In this document: piece by piece, positions 48,990 through 61,317 of the stretch
How positions within the stretch are numbered: position 1 is the first letter of the stretch
Layout: every line of letters begins with the position of its first letter
NCBI RefSeq assembly: GCF_032854445.1
Contig: NC_088295.1
Coordinates: forward strand, 6,572,501-6,636,500
Reading direction: 5' to 3'
Source of the DNA: Liolophura sinensis
Taxonomy: Eukaryota; Mollusca; Polyplacophora; Chitonida; Chitonidae
DNA: 64,000 nt
Notes under the pieces: generated by a model
Told to the model about the DNA's origin: nothing
What the model saw: only the letters and a program-made list of their open reading frames with translations
Databases searched by the model: none
Made by a program: the position numbers and the translations under genes

Positions 48990-51238
48990 TTAACATGCAG
49001 TGTGTCATGAAGCACTACATGATGTAGTGTGTCATGAAGCACTACATGATGCAGTGTGTCATGAAGCGCTACATGATGCAGTGTGTCATGAAGCGCTACA
49101 TGATGCAGTGTGTCATGAAGCACTACATGATGCAGTGTGTCATGAAGCACTACATGATGCAGTGTGTCATGAAGCACTACATGATGCAGTGTGTCATGAA
49201 GCACTACATGATGCAGTGTGTCATGAAGCACATGATGCAGTGTGTCATGAAGCACTACATGATGCAGTGTGTCATGAAATACTACATGATGCAGTGTGTC
49301 ATGAAGCGCTACATGATGTAGTGTGTCATGAAGCGCTACATGATGCAGTGTGTCATGAAGCGCTACATGATGCAGTTTGTCATGAAATACTACATGATGC
49401 AGTGTGTCATGAAGCACTACATGATGCAGTGTGTCATGAAGCACTACATGATGCAGTGTGTTTTGAAGCACTACATGATGCAGTGTGTCATGAAATACTA
49501 CATGATGCAGTGTGTAATGAAATACTACATGATGCAGTGTGTCATGAAGCACTACATGATGCAGTGTGTCATGAAGCACTACATGATGCAGTGTGTCATG
49601 AAATACTACATGATGCAGTGTGTCATGAACCACTACACGATGCAGTGTGTCATGAAATACTACATGATGTAGTGTGTCATGAAATACTACATGATGTAGT
49701 GTGTCATGAAGCACTACATGATGCAGTGTGTCATGAAGCACTACATGATGCAGTGTGTCATGAAATACTACATGATGCAGTGTGTCATGAAGCACTACAT
49801 GATGCAGTGTGTCATGAAGCACTACATGATGCAGTGTGTCATGAAATACTACATGATGCAGTGTGTCATGAAATACTACATGATGCAGTGTGTCATGAAG
49901 CACTACATGATGCAGTGTGTCATGAAGCACTACATGATGCAGTGTGTCATGAAGCACTACATGATGCAGTGTGTCATGAAGCACTACATGATGCAGTGTG
50001 TCATGAAATACTACATGATGCAGTGTGTCATGAAGCACTACATGATGCAGTGTGTCATGAAGCACTACATGATGCAGTGTGTCATGAAGCACATGATGCA
50101 GTGTGTCATGAAGCACTACATGATGCAGTGTGTCATGAAATACTACATGATGCAGTGTGTCATGAAGCGCTACATGATGTAGTGTGTCATGAAGCGCTAC
50201 ATGATGCAGTGTGTCATGAAGCGCTACATGATGCAGTTTGTCATGAAATACTACATGATGCAGTGTGTCATGAAGCACTACATGATGCAGTGTGTCATGA
50301 AGCACTACATGATGCAGTGTGTCATGAAGCACTACATGATGCAGTGTGTCATGAAATACTACATGATGCAGTGTGTCATGAAATACTACATGATGCAGTG
50401 TGTCATGAAGCACTACATGATGCAGTGTGTCATGAAGCACTACATGATGCAGTGTGTCATGAAATACTACATGATGCAGTGTGTCATGAACCACTACACG
50501 ATGCAGTGTGTCATGAAATACTACATGATGTAGTGTGTCATGAAATACTACATGATGTAGTGTGTCATGAAGCACTACATGATGCAGTGTGTCATGAAGC
50601 ACTACATGATGCAGTGTGTCATGAAATACTACATGATGCAGTGTGTCATGAAGCACTACATGATGCAGTGTGTCATGAAGCACTACATGATGCAGTGTGT
50701 CATGAAATACTACATGATGCAGTGTGTCATGAAATACTACATGATGCAGTGTGTCATGAAGCACTACATGATGCAGTGTGTCATGAAGCACTACATGATG
50801 CAGTGTGTCATGAAGCACTACATGATGCAGTGTGTCATGAAGCACTACATGATGCAGTGTGTCATGAAGCACTACATGATGCAGTGTGTCATGAAGCACT
50901 ACATGATGCAGTGTGTCATGAAATACTACATGATGCAGTGTGTCATGAAGCACTACATGATGCAGTGTGTCATGAAATACTACATGATGCAGTGTGTCAT
51001 GAAGCACTACATGATGCAGTGTGTCATGAAGCACTACATGATGCAGAGTGTGTCATGAAGCACTACATGATGCAGTGTGTCATGAAGCACTACATGATGC
51101 AGTGTGTCATGAAGCGCTACATGATGCAGTGTGTCATGAAATACTACATGATGCAGTGTGTCATGAAGCACTACATGATGCTGTGTGTCATGAAGCACTA
51201 CATGATGCAGTGTGCCATGCAGAACTACATGAAGAACG
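48990..51238. repeat. 27-bp near-palindromic minisatellite (about 83 copies)
   Basis: The unit contains GTCATGAAGCACTACATGAT and GCAGTGT; variants carry AAATACTAC, AAGCGCTAC or GATGTAGTG. CACTACATGATGTAGTG is a perfect odd palindrome. Rare marks recur exactly 861 bp apart: the 3-base deletion at 49231 and 50092, GTTTGT at 49375 and 50236, CACGATG at 49636 and 50497. This reveals a recent block duplication. The nine-codon period leaves both strands open over 700 codons, which I treat as an artefact. Confidence 0.97.
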
Positions 51239-51257
51239 CTTATAACAGTTACGGGGA

Positions 51258-51460
51258 CCGGCCCGGATAGCATAGTTGGTAGAGCGTCCGCTTCTGGAGC
51301 GGTAGATCCAGGGTTATTCCTGGGTCGAGTCACACCTAAGACTTTAAAAGAGTTGTTCAGCATGAAGGGGGGATAGTGCCACGACTGGTTGACCCGTATC
51401 AGTATAATGGCTCGGGCAGGGCGGCATACTTGCCTTCGGCTTCATCAGCAACAATCCCTA
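51258..51460 (+). mobile_element. SINE family B, 5' part
   Basis: tRNA-like head with a perfect A box (TAGCATAGTTGG) and a B-box-like GGGTCGAGTCAC, then CACCTAAGACTTTAAAAGAG, TTGACCCGTATCAGTATAAT and GCATACTTGCCTTCGGC. The 3' domain and ACTC tail are missing. It inserted at the end of the 27-bp array. Confidence 0.85.
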
Positions 51461-51831
51461 ACATTTCCCAGAAGATTGGAGACAAGGATTACAGACTGCA
51501 TTTAGGGTGCTTTGTGACTGAAGATTACTTTAAGATAAAGCAGGAGTATACACTGATTGTTTCCCAAATCTCAGCAGTTCTCTTTCTAAAGATATCCAAA
51601 CAGCACACTGGCCTGCCGAATACTGGCCACGATCAACACTTTTTCACTCACATATGCTTAAGACAGTCGCTTTGGTTTGTTGCTTTTGTACATTATCCTT
51701 CCACTTCGTCTTTACTGAAAGTATTACACGCAAAATTTATTAAATTTGTAATAAAGCTTTTAGTTTCTTACTTTTTATATGTAGAAGGAGAAAAACCGTA
51801 CGCGGAGAAATATGGCCAGAATTCATGACTG

Positions 51832-51935
51832 TGTTTTTTTTTTTTGGTTTTTTTTTTTTTTTTTTTGGTTTTTTGTTGTTTTTTTTTTTTGGGGGGGGGG
51901 GGTGTTTTTTGTTTTTTGTTTTGTACATCACATGT
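51832..51935. repeat. Poly-T / poly-G low-complexity tract
   Basis: Long T runs broken by GG, then about 12 G, then TTTTTTG units. The length is probably unreliable in any assembly. Confidence 0.9.
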
Positions 51936-53144
51936 GGGGAAAGTTCATCACATGTAGGAAAGTTCATACAGGGACAGTCATTACCATATAATACTCTCTG
52001 AAGCCACAGTGTACGAGTTCTATGCAGGAGTGTGACAAAAAATGTTCATTCATAGGTGTACACAAATTGTGTCATTTTTGTACACTGACGCCACAACTTG
52101 ATACCAATGATATACATGTCGTAGCGGATGTGCAGATTTGTACATAGTCGTGTTTAAACTTCATTTGGTGCAAAGTGAGGCGTTGAACGCCAATCATTCT
52201 AATCCAAATGTCTGACAAACTTATGTATATTCAAAGCCACAAAATAAAAGACAACTAAGTGCAGAGAGACGTCCCAGTGAGTTAAGAACTACCAACATGT
52301 TGATGTTTGTCCTCTCAACCAGCGAGGGCTCCCTGTCTCTCTACATACTATGGACATTTTCTAATTGTGCTGAGACAGAAGCAAAAGGGGAGAGAAATAC
52401 ATACATCAAGACAAGTATTTAGACAAGACTGACACAAAAGTTGATCTGAAATGTTCCCTGATAAACGTACAATAACACATGCAAATGTAGCAGACTGGTT
52501 ATTATAAAAACATACGTCTGCACCTCAACGTATTGATCGCTCAATTAGATCACCTACATTATTTACATTATTATAGGTCTCCGACCGATTTTCAGTTTGA
52601 TTACTTCGCATGCTGGTTTCGTTGAGTACATCAGCATGTATGCGTACATAATGATCTAACAAATAAATAAATAAAGACGTAAATAAATATATAAAAACAT
52701 TTTAAGACAACAGTGATTTGGAGGCATTGCCCTGATATTTCTGATTTTAATTCTAGGTCTATCAGATCGTTAAAAGTATTATTTTAGCACATGTTCATCG
52801 ATCGTATAAGCTTACATTTAGGCACAAAGGAGTGGCTGGCCTTAACTTATCTTACACCAGCTTAAATTGACAGTTGTTGCACGTTAGAAACATTGAATAA
52901 TTAACATGTTACCGAGCAACTATATTATGCCTGCCTCTCGTTGTTTAGTTTTTTAAGAAAAGCCGTTTTACATTTGTTGTAAAGAAGGAACAGCAGGCCT
53001 TCTTTGTTAGTTTAAGGGCATTTATCCATACTTTGGTATGCTAATATTTACCGTCAACGCGGATATGGAGAAACAGATGCGCACCTGATGATCACAACAC
53101 CTCTTACTAATGATGTAATACGTCGAGACAGATTGCTCAGACAC

Positions 53145-53225
53145 CGTGGTTCCTCCCACCATAATGCAGACTGCTGTCAAAGAAATAATTTTGAGTATGG
53201 TATAGCACACTAATCAAATAATTAT
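53145..53225 (+). mobile_element. SINE family A, diverged 3' fragment
   Basis: GGTTCCTCCCACCATAATGC, then GAAATAATTTTGAGTATGG and ACTAATCAAATAA follow the family-A end with substitutions and a small deletion. Confidence 0.65.
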
Positions 53226-54699
53226 ATTGACTTCTATCTATCGTGTAGATGGTTGACAGTCATTCTGTGCTGATAGCCCTTGTGAGGACTTGTCATGATC
53301 TGGCAGATAAGTTGCAATATAGTTTCGCGAGAGTATAGAATTAGTTACAGATAATCAATTATCAATAATGTCATGGAAATATACGTTTTACGTCATCGCG
53401 TATATGTTCTCAATTATTTTGTAGAACAAAGCTCACTTACAGTTCCCACAGAAACGTCAAAGACTAAATTCTTACTGTGACAAAATTATCTTTTAAGATT
53501 GATGAGTGTTTTTCCAAATTGTATCTTTCTTTTGTCGGAGTATTATACAAATTTAAATGCCGGGAATTTTGGTAGGCATAACAAGGCCTATATTTAATTG
53601 CAATGCAAAATACTTTGTTCACTGGATTCCGTTTATGTCAATTATATACAATAAGTGTTACGAATACGGAGATTTTCGTGTACTGATAACTTCTCACGTT
53701 GATATATGTTAAAATCTTTACTTGTATTTCACTTAACACCGATATGTATTTGTCCTCGGTACAGATTTAATACCTTTATTATCACTGCAATTATTCATTA
53801 TATGCTGCTTTGAATAAATTCAGTAAATAAAAAATAAACAAATAAATAAAAACGTACAAGCGGAAGTAGTTCTGTAGGCTATAGATGTAATACATGTAAT
53901 TATCCAGCTGTTCAGTTGTAGTGCCTAACTATAGGAACTGTGACGTGGTGAAGTTCATTTAAGTCCCGTTTATCTGCACACACATCTGGTTTATTCATTT
54001 TAGAAGCTGAAGATGTTTTGAAACGTGAGTAAGATGGCAGAATGGTAGAGCTCAGTAGCACTGCGCTTAGTCCAGTCGTAGTTAGCCTTTTGAATACTTG
54101 TGTTACATACACAAACAGGTCTTGAAAGTATAGTTCTAGAAAAAAAAACCTAATAGGCCATGCTATACCCACCCTAACCATACACATGAATGGTTTTACC
54201 TTTGTTTTTTACCTGTCAGCATAAAGCTCACCTCTTCCTCTAATTAGATGGGTATCAGCGCGGTGTATACTGCGTCCCGTCTTCTCTGAGTCGTGTGTTT
54301 ATACGCAGTCATTCGTGCTCAGTGGAGCAGGTACGGGGGTAGAGACATGTACCTCACGGCTGGACAGACGGGGACAACGTCACTGCCTGAGGAGTGACAA
54401 TTTGATTGGTGCAGAGAAGTAACATCAGGTACACACCTCTAGCAGGGAACATCCACACTTAAGATCTGTACATCTCAGTGCACAGGCAGATCGGGTCTAC
54501 CAGAATAACATTGTGTTTACGTCAGGACTACGCGAAGAATAACAATTTAGCCAAGGCTACCTGAGGTTTTAAAGGTTGCACTTAATCCAACCGAGGAACG
54601 TACCTGATTAACATTTGATTAGCCAGAAAGTCACAAGGTGATGGTCGCTTGCTGTCGATGATCGCTGTCCAAACGCCGTTCCTGTAGATTCTTGCGTCT

Positions 54700-55165
54700 T
54701 GACAGTTGTCTGCACTGCCCCTGAGTCTGGTTCTCTAACTGTTGACAGCATTGCCTGAATGTTGACTCCATAGCCTGTGTGTTGGCTCTAGAGCCTGGCT
54801 ATAAACTGCATTTAGGCTGTTGACTGTTCTCTGACTGATGACTCTATCTGCGTGTTGACCCTATACTTTGCAAGTTAACTCTGTACTCTGGCTGTTGACA
54901 ACATACTCTGTCTGTTGACTGCACATTGGCTGTTGACTGTACTCTGAATGTTAACTCTGTTCTCTGGCTATTGACTGTACTCGTCATGTTAACTCTATAC
55001 TCTGGCTGTTGACTGTACTCTGCATGTTAACTCTGCTCTCTGGCTATTGACTGTACAAGCATTTTAACTATGTACTCTGGCTATTGACAATACTCTGAAT
55101 GTACCCTCGCTGTCAGCTCTGTACTCTCGCTGTTAACTTTATACTCCGGCTGTCAACTCTTAACT
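54700..55165. repeat. Degenerate CTGTTGACT/TACTCTGG repeat
   Basis: Irregular tandem units of about 18-37 bp with GACTGTACTCTG, CATGTTAACTCTG and CTCTGGCTGTTGAC. Diverged and old-looking. Confidence 0.75.
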
Positions 55166-55226
55166 CCATTTCTCGCCTCCGTACTCCCGTATAAGGGCTG
55201 TATTAATTAACCACGTTCACGGTGCC

Positions 55227-55400
55227 ATGGTGTCGTTACCGATCTTTGTGGTGCTGACGGGCCTGGTGGGCCGGCTACACGCGGAGTTGTTTTCTTCCAC
55301 CGCCCGCTTGGAAACGCTGTTCGATTCCCACAATGAAGATTGAACAGATCCTGGATATTTATGTCCAGCAGGAGGAGTCCAGGTTGGCTTCAATCAGGAG
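55227..55400 (+). CDS. P4HA: First exon of a second P4HA paralogue, with a 1-base frameshift
   Basis: ATG at 55227 sits in GCCATGG and opens a signal peptide (MVSLPIFVVLTGLVGRLHA) followed by ELFSSTARLETLFDSHN, clearly like the N terminus of the complete P4HA 26 kb upstream (EIFSSIARLQSLY). The frame then stops (TGA at 55341), but the family continuation (IEQILDIYVQQEESRLASIR) is present one base out of frame and ends at a donor, AG|GTATGT, in the same phase 2 as the first gene. Alignment of the two exons places one surplus base in GAAG at about 55335-55339. Either an assembly error or a disabled paralogue. No exon 2 was found in the remaining 8.6 kb; the first gene's intron 1 is 8.2 kb, so it may lie beyond the window. 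Confidence 0.85.
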
Positions 55401-55859
55401 GTATGTGTAAAGCTTACGCGTTACGAGCTGGCCCAGAATCTGGTCCTATCGGCTAATACTGTGTTCAGCACATTCAGTTTTCTAACTTAACCTTAAATTG
55501 TTAATTAGCTTCGGCCAAAACAACCAGTCGAACTTCTCAGCGATCCTTATAATATATAATGTCAATGTGCAACTGCCAACTAATGAAATGCTGGGTATTA
55601 AAGCACGGACATGTGTTTGATACCGCTTTACTGGAGTATGCTGGATTGGACACACGTTTCGTGCATTGCGTCATGGAAGGCTGTGCATTAGCTTCGTGCA
55701 TTAGATCATCATTTGTTTTGAATTACGTGATATATACCAGTCTGAAGCTACACCATTGTCTGTGTTTATTTGGCATAGTGAATTTAAACCTCCGCGTTGA
55801 TTAAATGAAAACTGCAGAGGTTGTGTGATCGATATTGTGTCAGATAAGGATGTAATTTC
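55401..55859. other. Start of presumed intron 1 of the second P4HA
   Basis: Unique sequence. An open frame at 55559-55804 shows no recognised family. Confidence 0.5.
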
Positions 55860-56875
55860 TTGCGTTTGCGGCAGGCGTCTTGTGGTAGGTCAGTACAATA
55901 GTGGGTCCTGTGTCAGGTACATGTATCTGTGCCATTTCTAGTGTTTGTGGTATGTCTTAAGATAGGCCTGTACATTGACCCTGTATCAGGTAGGTTTCTC
56001 ATCTCTTGCGTTTGCGGCAATCTAATGAGACAGGTCTGTACAATGACCCTGTATCAGGTAGGGGCCTTATTTCTAGTGTTTGCGGTATGTGTCCTAAGAT
56101 AGACCTGTACATTGACCCTGTATCAGGTAGGTGTCTCATTTCTTGCGTTTGCGACATGTGTCCTAAGATAGACCTGTACATTGATCCTGTATCAGGTAGG
56201 TGTCTCATTTCTAGTGTTTGCGGCATGTGTCTTAAGATAGACTTGTACATTGATCCTGTATCAGATAGGTCTCATCTCTTGCGTTTTCGGCATGTGTCCT
56301 AAGACAGACGTGTACATTGATACTGTGTCAGGTAGGTGTCTCATTTCTAGTGTTTGCGGCATGTGTCTTAAGATAGACCTGTACATTGATCCTGTATCAG
56401 ATAGGTGTCTCATTTCTTGCCTTTGCGACATGTGTCCTAAGATAGACTTGTACATTGATCCTGTATCAGGTAGGGATCTCATTTCTAGGGTTTGCGGCAT
56501 GTGTCTCAAGATAGGCCTGTACATTGATCCTGTATCAGGTAGGTGTCTCATTTCTTGCGTTTGCGACATAGTCCCAAGATCCTGTATCAAGCAGGGCTCT
56601 CATTTCTAGTGTTTGCGGCATGTGTCCTAAGATAGTCCTGTACATTGATCCTGTATCTGGTAGGGGTTTCATTTCTAGTGTTTGCAGCATGTGTCCTAAG
56701 ATAGTCCTGTACATTGATCCTGTATCAGGTAGAGGTCTCATTTCTAGTGTTTGCGGCATGTGTCCTAAGATAGGCCTGTACATTGATCCTGTATCATATA
56801 GGTGTCTCATTTCTAGTGTTTGCGACATGTGTCATGAGACCGGCCTGTACACTCATCCTGTATCATGCTGAGTTG
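55860..56875. repeat. 69-bp minisatellite with a donor-like motif (about 14 copies)
   Basis: The unit contains TGTACATTGATCCTGTATCA, GGTAGGTGTCTCATTTCT and TGCGGCATGTGTCCTAAGAT. TATCAGG recurs at 56121 and 56190. Most units carry ATCAG|GTAGGTG, a strong 5' splice-site consensus. Confidence 0.94.
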
Positions 56876-57261
56876 TCGATTATGGTGCCTTGACATTCGG
56901 CAAACGTCATGAGGCAGATCTATACATGAATTGATCCTCTGTCAGATATAGGTATCATTTTTCGCAAGCTTTGTGGGACTGTCTGTACAATTAATGATTC
57001 AGTGTTAAGTCAGGCTGTGATTTCTGGTTGCTGCGGTATGCCTCATCAGGCAGGTCTGTACAAATGTCCCCATGAATAACTCCTAAACTATTCTTAGATC
57101 ATAGTTCAAATGTTGCACAGTGTGTCATATTCTGTTCTATTTCGTGGGGTGTTTTTTACAGTATAATATTCGGCATAATCTAATAAGTGCCATTAATTTC
57201 CAGCTTAGCTTAATAATACATTACTGTAAAAATCGGCGTAGAATCATCCCCGAGTTAAAAA
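56876..57261. other. Spacer between arrays
   Basis: Degenerate traces of the preceding array (GGCAGGTCTGTACAA near 57050), otherwise unique. Confidence 0.5.
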
Positions 57262-58560
57262 AATCTCTCTAGACTGATATGTGAGTGTCATATTCTCAAC
57301 GGGCTGATACGTGAGTGTCATATTCTCAATGGACTGATATGTGAGTGTCATGTTCTCAATGGACTGATACGTGTGTGTCATATTCTCAGTGGGCTGATAT
57401 GTGAGTGTCATATTCTCAATGGACTGATACGTGAGTGTCATATTCTCAGTGGGCTGATATGTGAGTGTCATATTCTCAGTGGACTGATATGTGAGTGTCA
57501 TATTCTCAATGGACTGATACGTGAGTGTCATGTTCTCAATGGACTGATACGTGAGTGTCATATTCTCAATGGGAGGATACGTGAGTGTCATATTCTCAAT
57601 GGACTGATATGTGAGTGTCATATTCTCAGTGGGCTGATATGTCTGTGTCATATTCTCAATGGACTGATACGTGTGTGTCATATTCTCAGTGGGCTGATAT
57701 GTGAGTGTCATATTCTCAATGGGCTGATACGTGAGTGTCATATTCTCAATGGGCTGATACGTGAGTGTCATATTCTCAATGGACTGATACGTGAGTGTCA
57801 TGTTCTCAATGGACTGATACGTGTGTGTCATATTATCAATGGGAAGATACGTGAGTGTCATATTCTCAATGGACTGATACGTGAGTGTCATGTTCTCAAT
57901 GGACTGATACGTGAGTGTCATATTCTCAATGGGCTGATACGTGAGTGTCATATTCTCAATGGACTGATATGTGTGTGTTATATTCGCCAAAGGTTGATAC
58001 ATGTATGTGAATGTAGTATTCTCTATAGGCTAATATATGAGTGTAATATTCCCCATAGGCTGATCAGTGAGTGTAATATTTCCCATAGGCTAATAAGTGA
58101 GTGTAATATTCCCCATAGGCTGATATGTAAGTGTAATATTCCCCATAGGCTGATATGTGAGTGTAATATACCCCATAGGCTGATAAGTGAGTGTAATATT
58201 CCCCATAGGCTGATATGTGAGTGTAATATTCCCCATAGGCTGATAAATAAGTGTAATATTCCCCATAGGCTGATATGTGAGTGTAATATTCCCCATAGGC
58301 TGATATGTGAGTGTAATATTCCCCATAGGCTGATAAGTGAGTGTAATATTCCCCATAGGCTGATATGTGAGTGTAATATTCCCCATAGGCTGATAAGTGA
58401 GTGTAATATTCCCCATAGGCTGATATGTGACGGCAATATTTCCCATAGGTTAATATGTAACCCCACTATCCGTCATCGGCTTATAAGTGTAATATTCCCC
58501 ATAGGTTGATATATGAGTGTAATATAATGCCTAGTCTGATATCCGGGTATAAAATCTCCC
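57262..58560. repeat. 30-bp minisatellite with two subfamilies (about 43 copies)
   Basis: 57262-57990 has TGATACGTGAGTGTCATATT and CTCAATGGAC. 58010-58540 has TGATATGTGAGTGTAATATT and CCCCATAGGC. The shared core and equal period show one ancestral array split into two homogenised halves. Open frames on both strands are artefacts. Confidence 0.95.
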
Positions 58561-61317
58561 CTACAGAGGCTGATTTGGGCTTGTGTAGCATCCCAAATAC
58601 TACACAGTGTATCAGTGTAGCATGTTAGACAGCCATAGGCAGGCTGAGACGCCTTTTTCAGGACAGTATGAGGACGCGGGGACTGTTTGCACATTTGGTT
58701 GAGCTGGAACTTACCTGTATGTGTAAATAGTTTAACCGGCACTCCTTTATGTTTGGCATGAATGAACATGGGTCCCCTCAGTTTGCACCCCTCAGTTTGC
58801 ACCACAGTATAGTGGCATGTTTCTGCGGCATGTAGTCCGTGTCATGGAAACGACACTTACGCCAAATGGCCCGAATATGTACCGTATGGGTCAGAGTGAC
58901 TGCAGTGGTTTGATTAAGAGTCTTACATTTTTACCTTTGTGAAAGTAAATGTATGTCAAACATTGGCTCTTGTCATACCGTAGGTAACCGTCATAAATAG
59001 GCTGCAGGGGCAGAGCATGTAGAAATATGTGTTGTGCAAAGGAGAGATTTGCTTCCAGCACGCACTGGTTAGTCTGTCTGCACACCTAGATTAGATCACC
59101 AACATAAAAATAACCAGATATGTTACTTAATTTAACCAGTATATTATTTTATGCAGGTATGATATAAGAGGTTAGGCATCTGCTGGCCTTATACTGTAAA
59201 ACGTTTCAGTGGAGACGGTCCTAATGAGAACATGCAGGTGTAACTATAACGATGATATTCTGTAAATGTCATTTTCACAGGTGAGGAGTACGGTGTATGA
59301 CTAGCTTACCGCATACCGCGTGTTTTCTGCTCCATGACTGCACATATATGTAAGATGATAATTACTGTACAAATGACACCTGGATATTTCAGGTATATCC
59401 AGCCGAATGCGAACATACAGAGTAAGTCTACACGTGGATAGGTTGTACGAGTCAGCGGGTATTACATGGCTATTCAGGGTGGAGAGAGAGCTTGTTAGCA
59501 GGTATCACTCCACGTACTTGACATACCACGCACCACAACCCCCGACTTCCGGGTACCGTAGGCCTACACTTTATTCCCGCCCATAGACCTATAGAAGAAT
59601 GATAAGGCTCTGACTTAGCCCAACGTAGCTCTGCCTCTACCACTTGGAGTGACTGGGCTCTCAAATCTTCACTTCCACAATGGTCACTCCAGAACCTGTA
59701 TGTTTCAGGTCACATCAGTTAAACAGTGCCATATCGGGGCAACAGATCTAATCTTCCAACCTGATACCATCTATATAGTTCTGAAAGCTGTATGTATGTT
59801 AAGTAGATTGCAGTTTTTGTATACATATATAGTTGATTCGTTCATCCCTGATTCTAGAATAAAATTTTCTCAACTGTCACAATTATATCTCAGTTCTCAA
59901 AATTCTCTCAACTCTCAAAATTATGTCTCTACTCTGAAAAGTTTAACCAAGATCAGCAACATAAATGTTCACGTCATATACTGTGTGGACGAATGGGAAC
60001 GTTACATCGATAACAGTCTTCATATATGCTTGAATAACTCCACACATTTGTATCGCTAGCAGCAAGCTGTTAAGAACACGTTGATCTAAGAATTGTTTGT
60101 TTCTATATGTTACACACTTATTATATTAGAGAACTAACCGAATACATGTTTTCTCTGGCCATTTGTTGTCCGGCTGCTATATGATAAGAGCGAGCGTGGA
60201 GCTTGAGCACAGTGTTGTCATCCAGCTCTTTTTGCCCCTCAGGAAATAGATCCGCAAGACAGATTATCTCTTTTTTAAGGTCTTAAATGCCTACTGTGCG
60301 ATGTAGGTAAACTTTTCTCCAAAGAAAAAAACGCCCTGACGTTTCATTTCACGGATTGTGATTTTCTGTTCCGTTATATCCAGCTCGTCACTAGCATTTC
60401 ACGCAGGTGTACAATTGTTAATTTTGAAACATTGTTTACTGAGGACAGAAAAAACAAGTTTGCTGTTCAGCAATAAATTTTTTGTTCATCTGTACCGCGC
60501 ACATATGAGAACGCGAATAACTTGAGCTAATTAATTATGTCTGGCGTGCGTGTTTAGGAAGTCATCGGAAGAGGGGTAATCCTGTACAGAAGGCCTGTCT
60601 GTGTCAACCTCTCTACCCTTGGGCACAAATCTGACCTCTGTTGTAGATGTCATCCCGCGGACAGGTGAGGCCTGTAAGCGGTAGTGGTAAACCCCACACA
60701 GCACGGTGCTCCTTTACTGGTTTCCTCCAGATCAGCTGTATAACTTCCATATCAGAAAAATCCCTTGAATCTTCAGAAACAATATGCTTTACATTACGGG
60801 CTTTAGAGAGACGCAATTAATCGTGATGAGAACCTCGCGTGTGGAACGTAATTAAAGCCACGTGGTACTGCTTGACCAATCCAAAAGCGGGGTGTAGGAG
60901 AGAAAGTTGGTCGAGGAAGGGAGAGAGCGAGGGAGGGAGAGACAGAGTTCGACATCCGCCTACTGCCTATAGTTCGGCATTATAGTAACACGGATAATTT
61001 GCTGTAATCGTGTCTTATAATTCGATTTTCCTTCTACACTTATTTAGTCCATCAGCGTTTCATATGCAAATCCTATGAGTGCATGGCGTCTTCAGAATTT
61101 TTATGAAGGTCTGATGATTTTGGCGTCCTCTCTGTAGACGACCGCTAAGAAACTAAGTAAAAGTAATTAAGATCAACAACAGTGCCTAAGTAAAAAATAT
61201 TCCCTTTCATATTAAGCGAGATATACTCGTTTCCCAAACAATGGTCGTAATTTTTGAACCAGGTTGATCGAGTCGATTACAATGCTAAATTGATTACACA
61301 TATGCATGTATGCTTGG
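58561..61317. other. Unique non-coding stretch
   Basis: No supported exon. The frame at 59649-60059 (136 codons) is Ser/Asn/Leu-rich and unrecognised. A purine-rich GGGAGAGAGCGAGGGAGG tract lies near 60919. Confidence 0.5.

Larger units (their letters stand above)
51461..55226. other. Intergenic region upstream of the second P4HA
   Basis: Mostly unique AT-rich DNA without a recognised exon. It holds a poly-T/poly-G tract at 51832-51935, a small SINE-A remnant at 53145-53225 and a degenerate CTGTTGACTGTACTCTG-type repeat at 54700-55165. Near 54297-54332 a TTTATAC element is followed by a short segment ending GAGCAG|GTACGG, which could be a non-coding first exon of the second P4HA, but this is weak. 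Confidence 0.5.

Noticed and set aside
48923-51034. 703-codon minus-strand and 756-codon plus-strand frames in the 27-bp array
   Set aside because: The same artefact: a nine-codon unit with no stops on either strand.
51258-51335. Functional tRNA gene
   Set aside because: A and B boxes are present, but it continues into a SINE body and the acceptor stem does not pair well; it is a SINE head. The same holds for the family-A heads.
59649-60059. 136-codon plus-strand frame
   Set aside because: Low-complexity Ser/Asn/Leu sequence without recognisable domain or supporting neighbours; could be an exon but I cannot support it.
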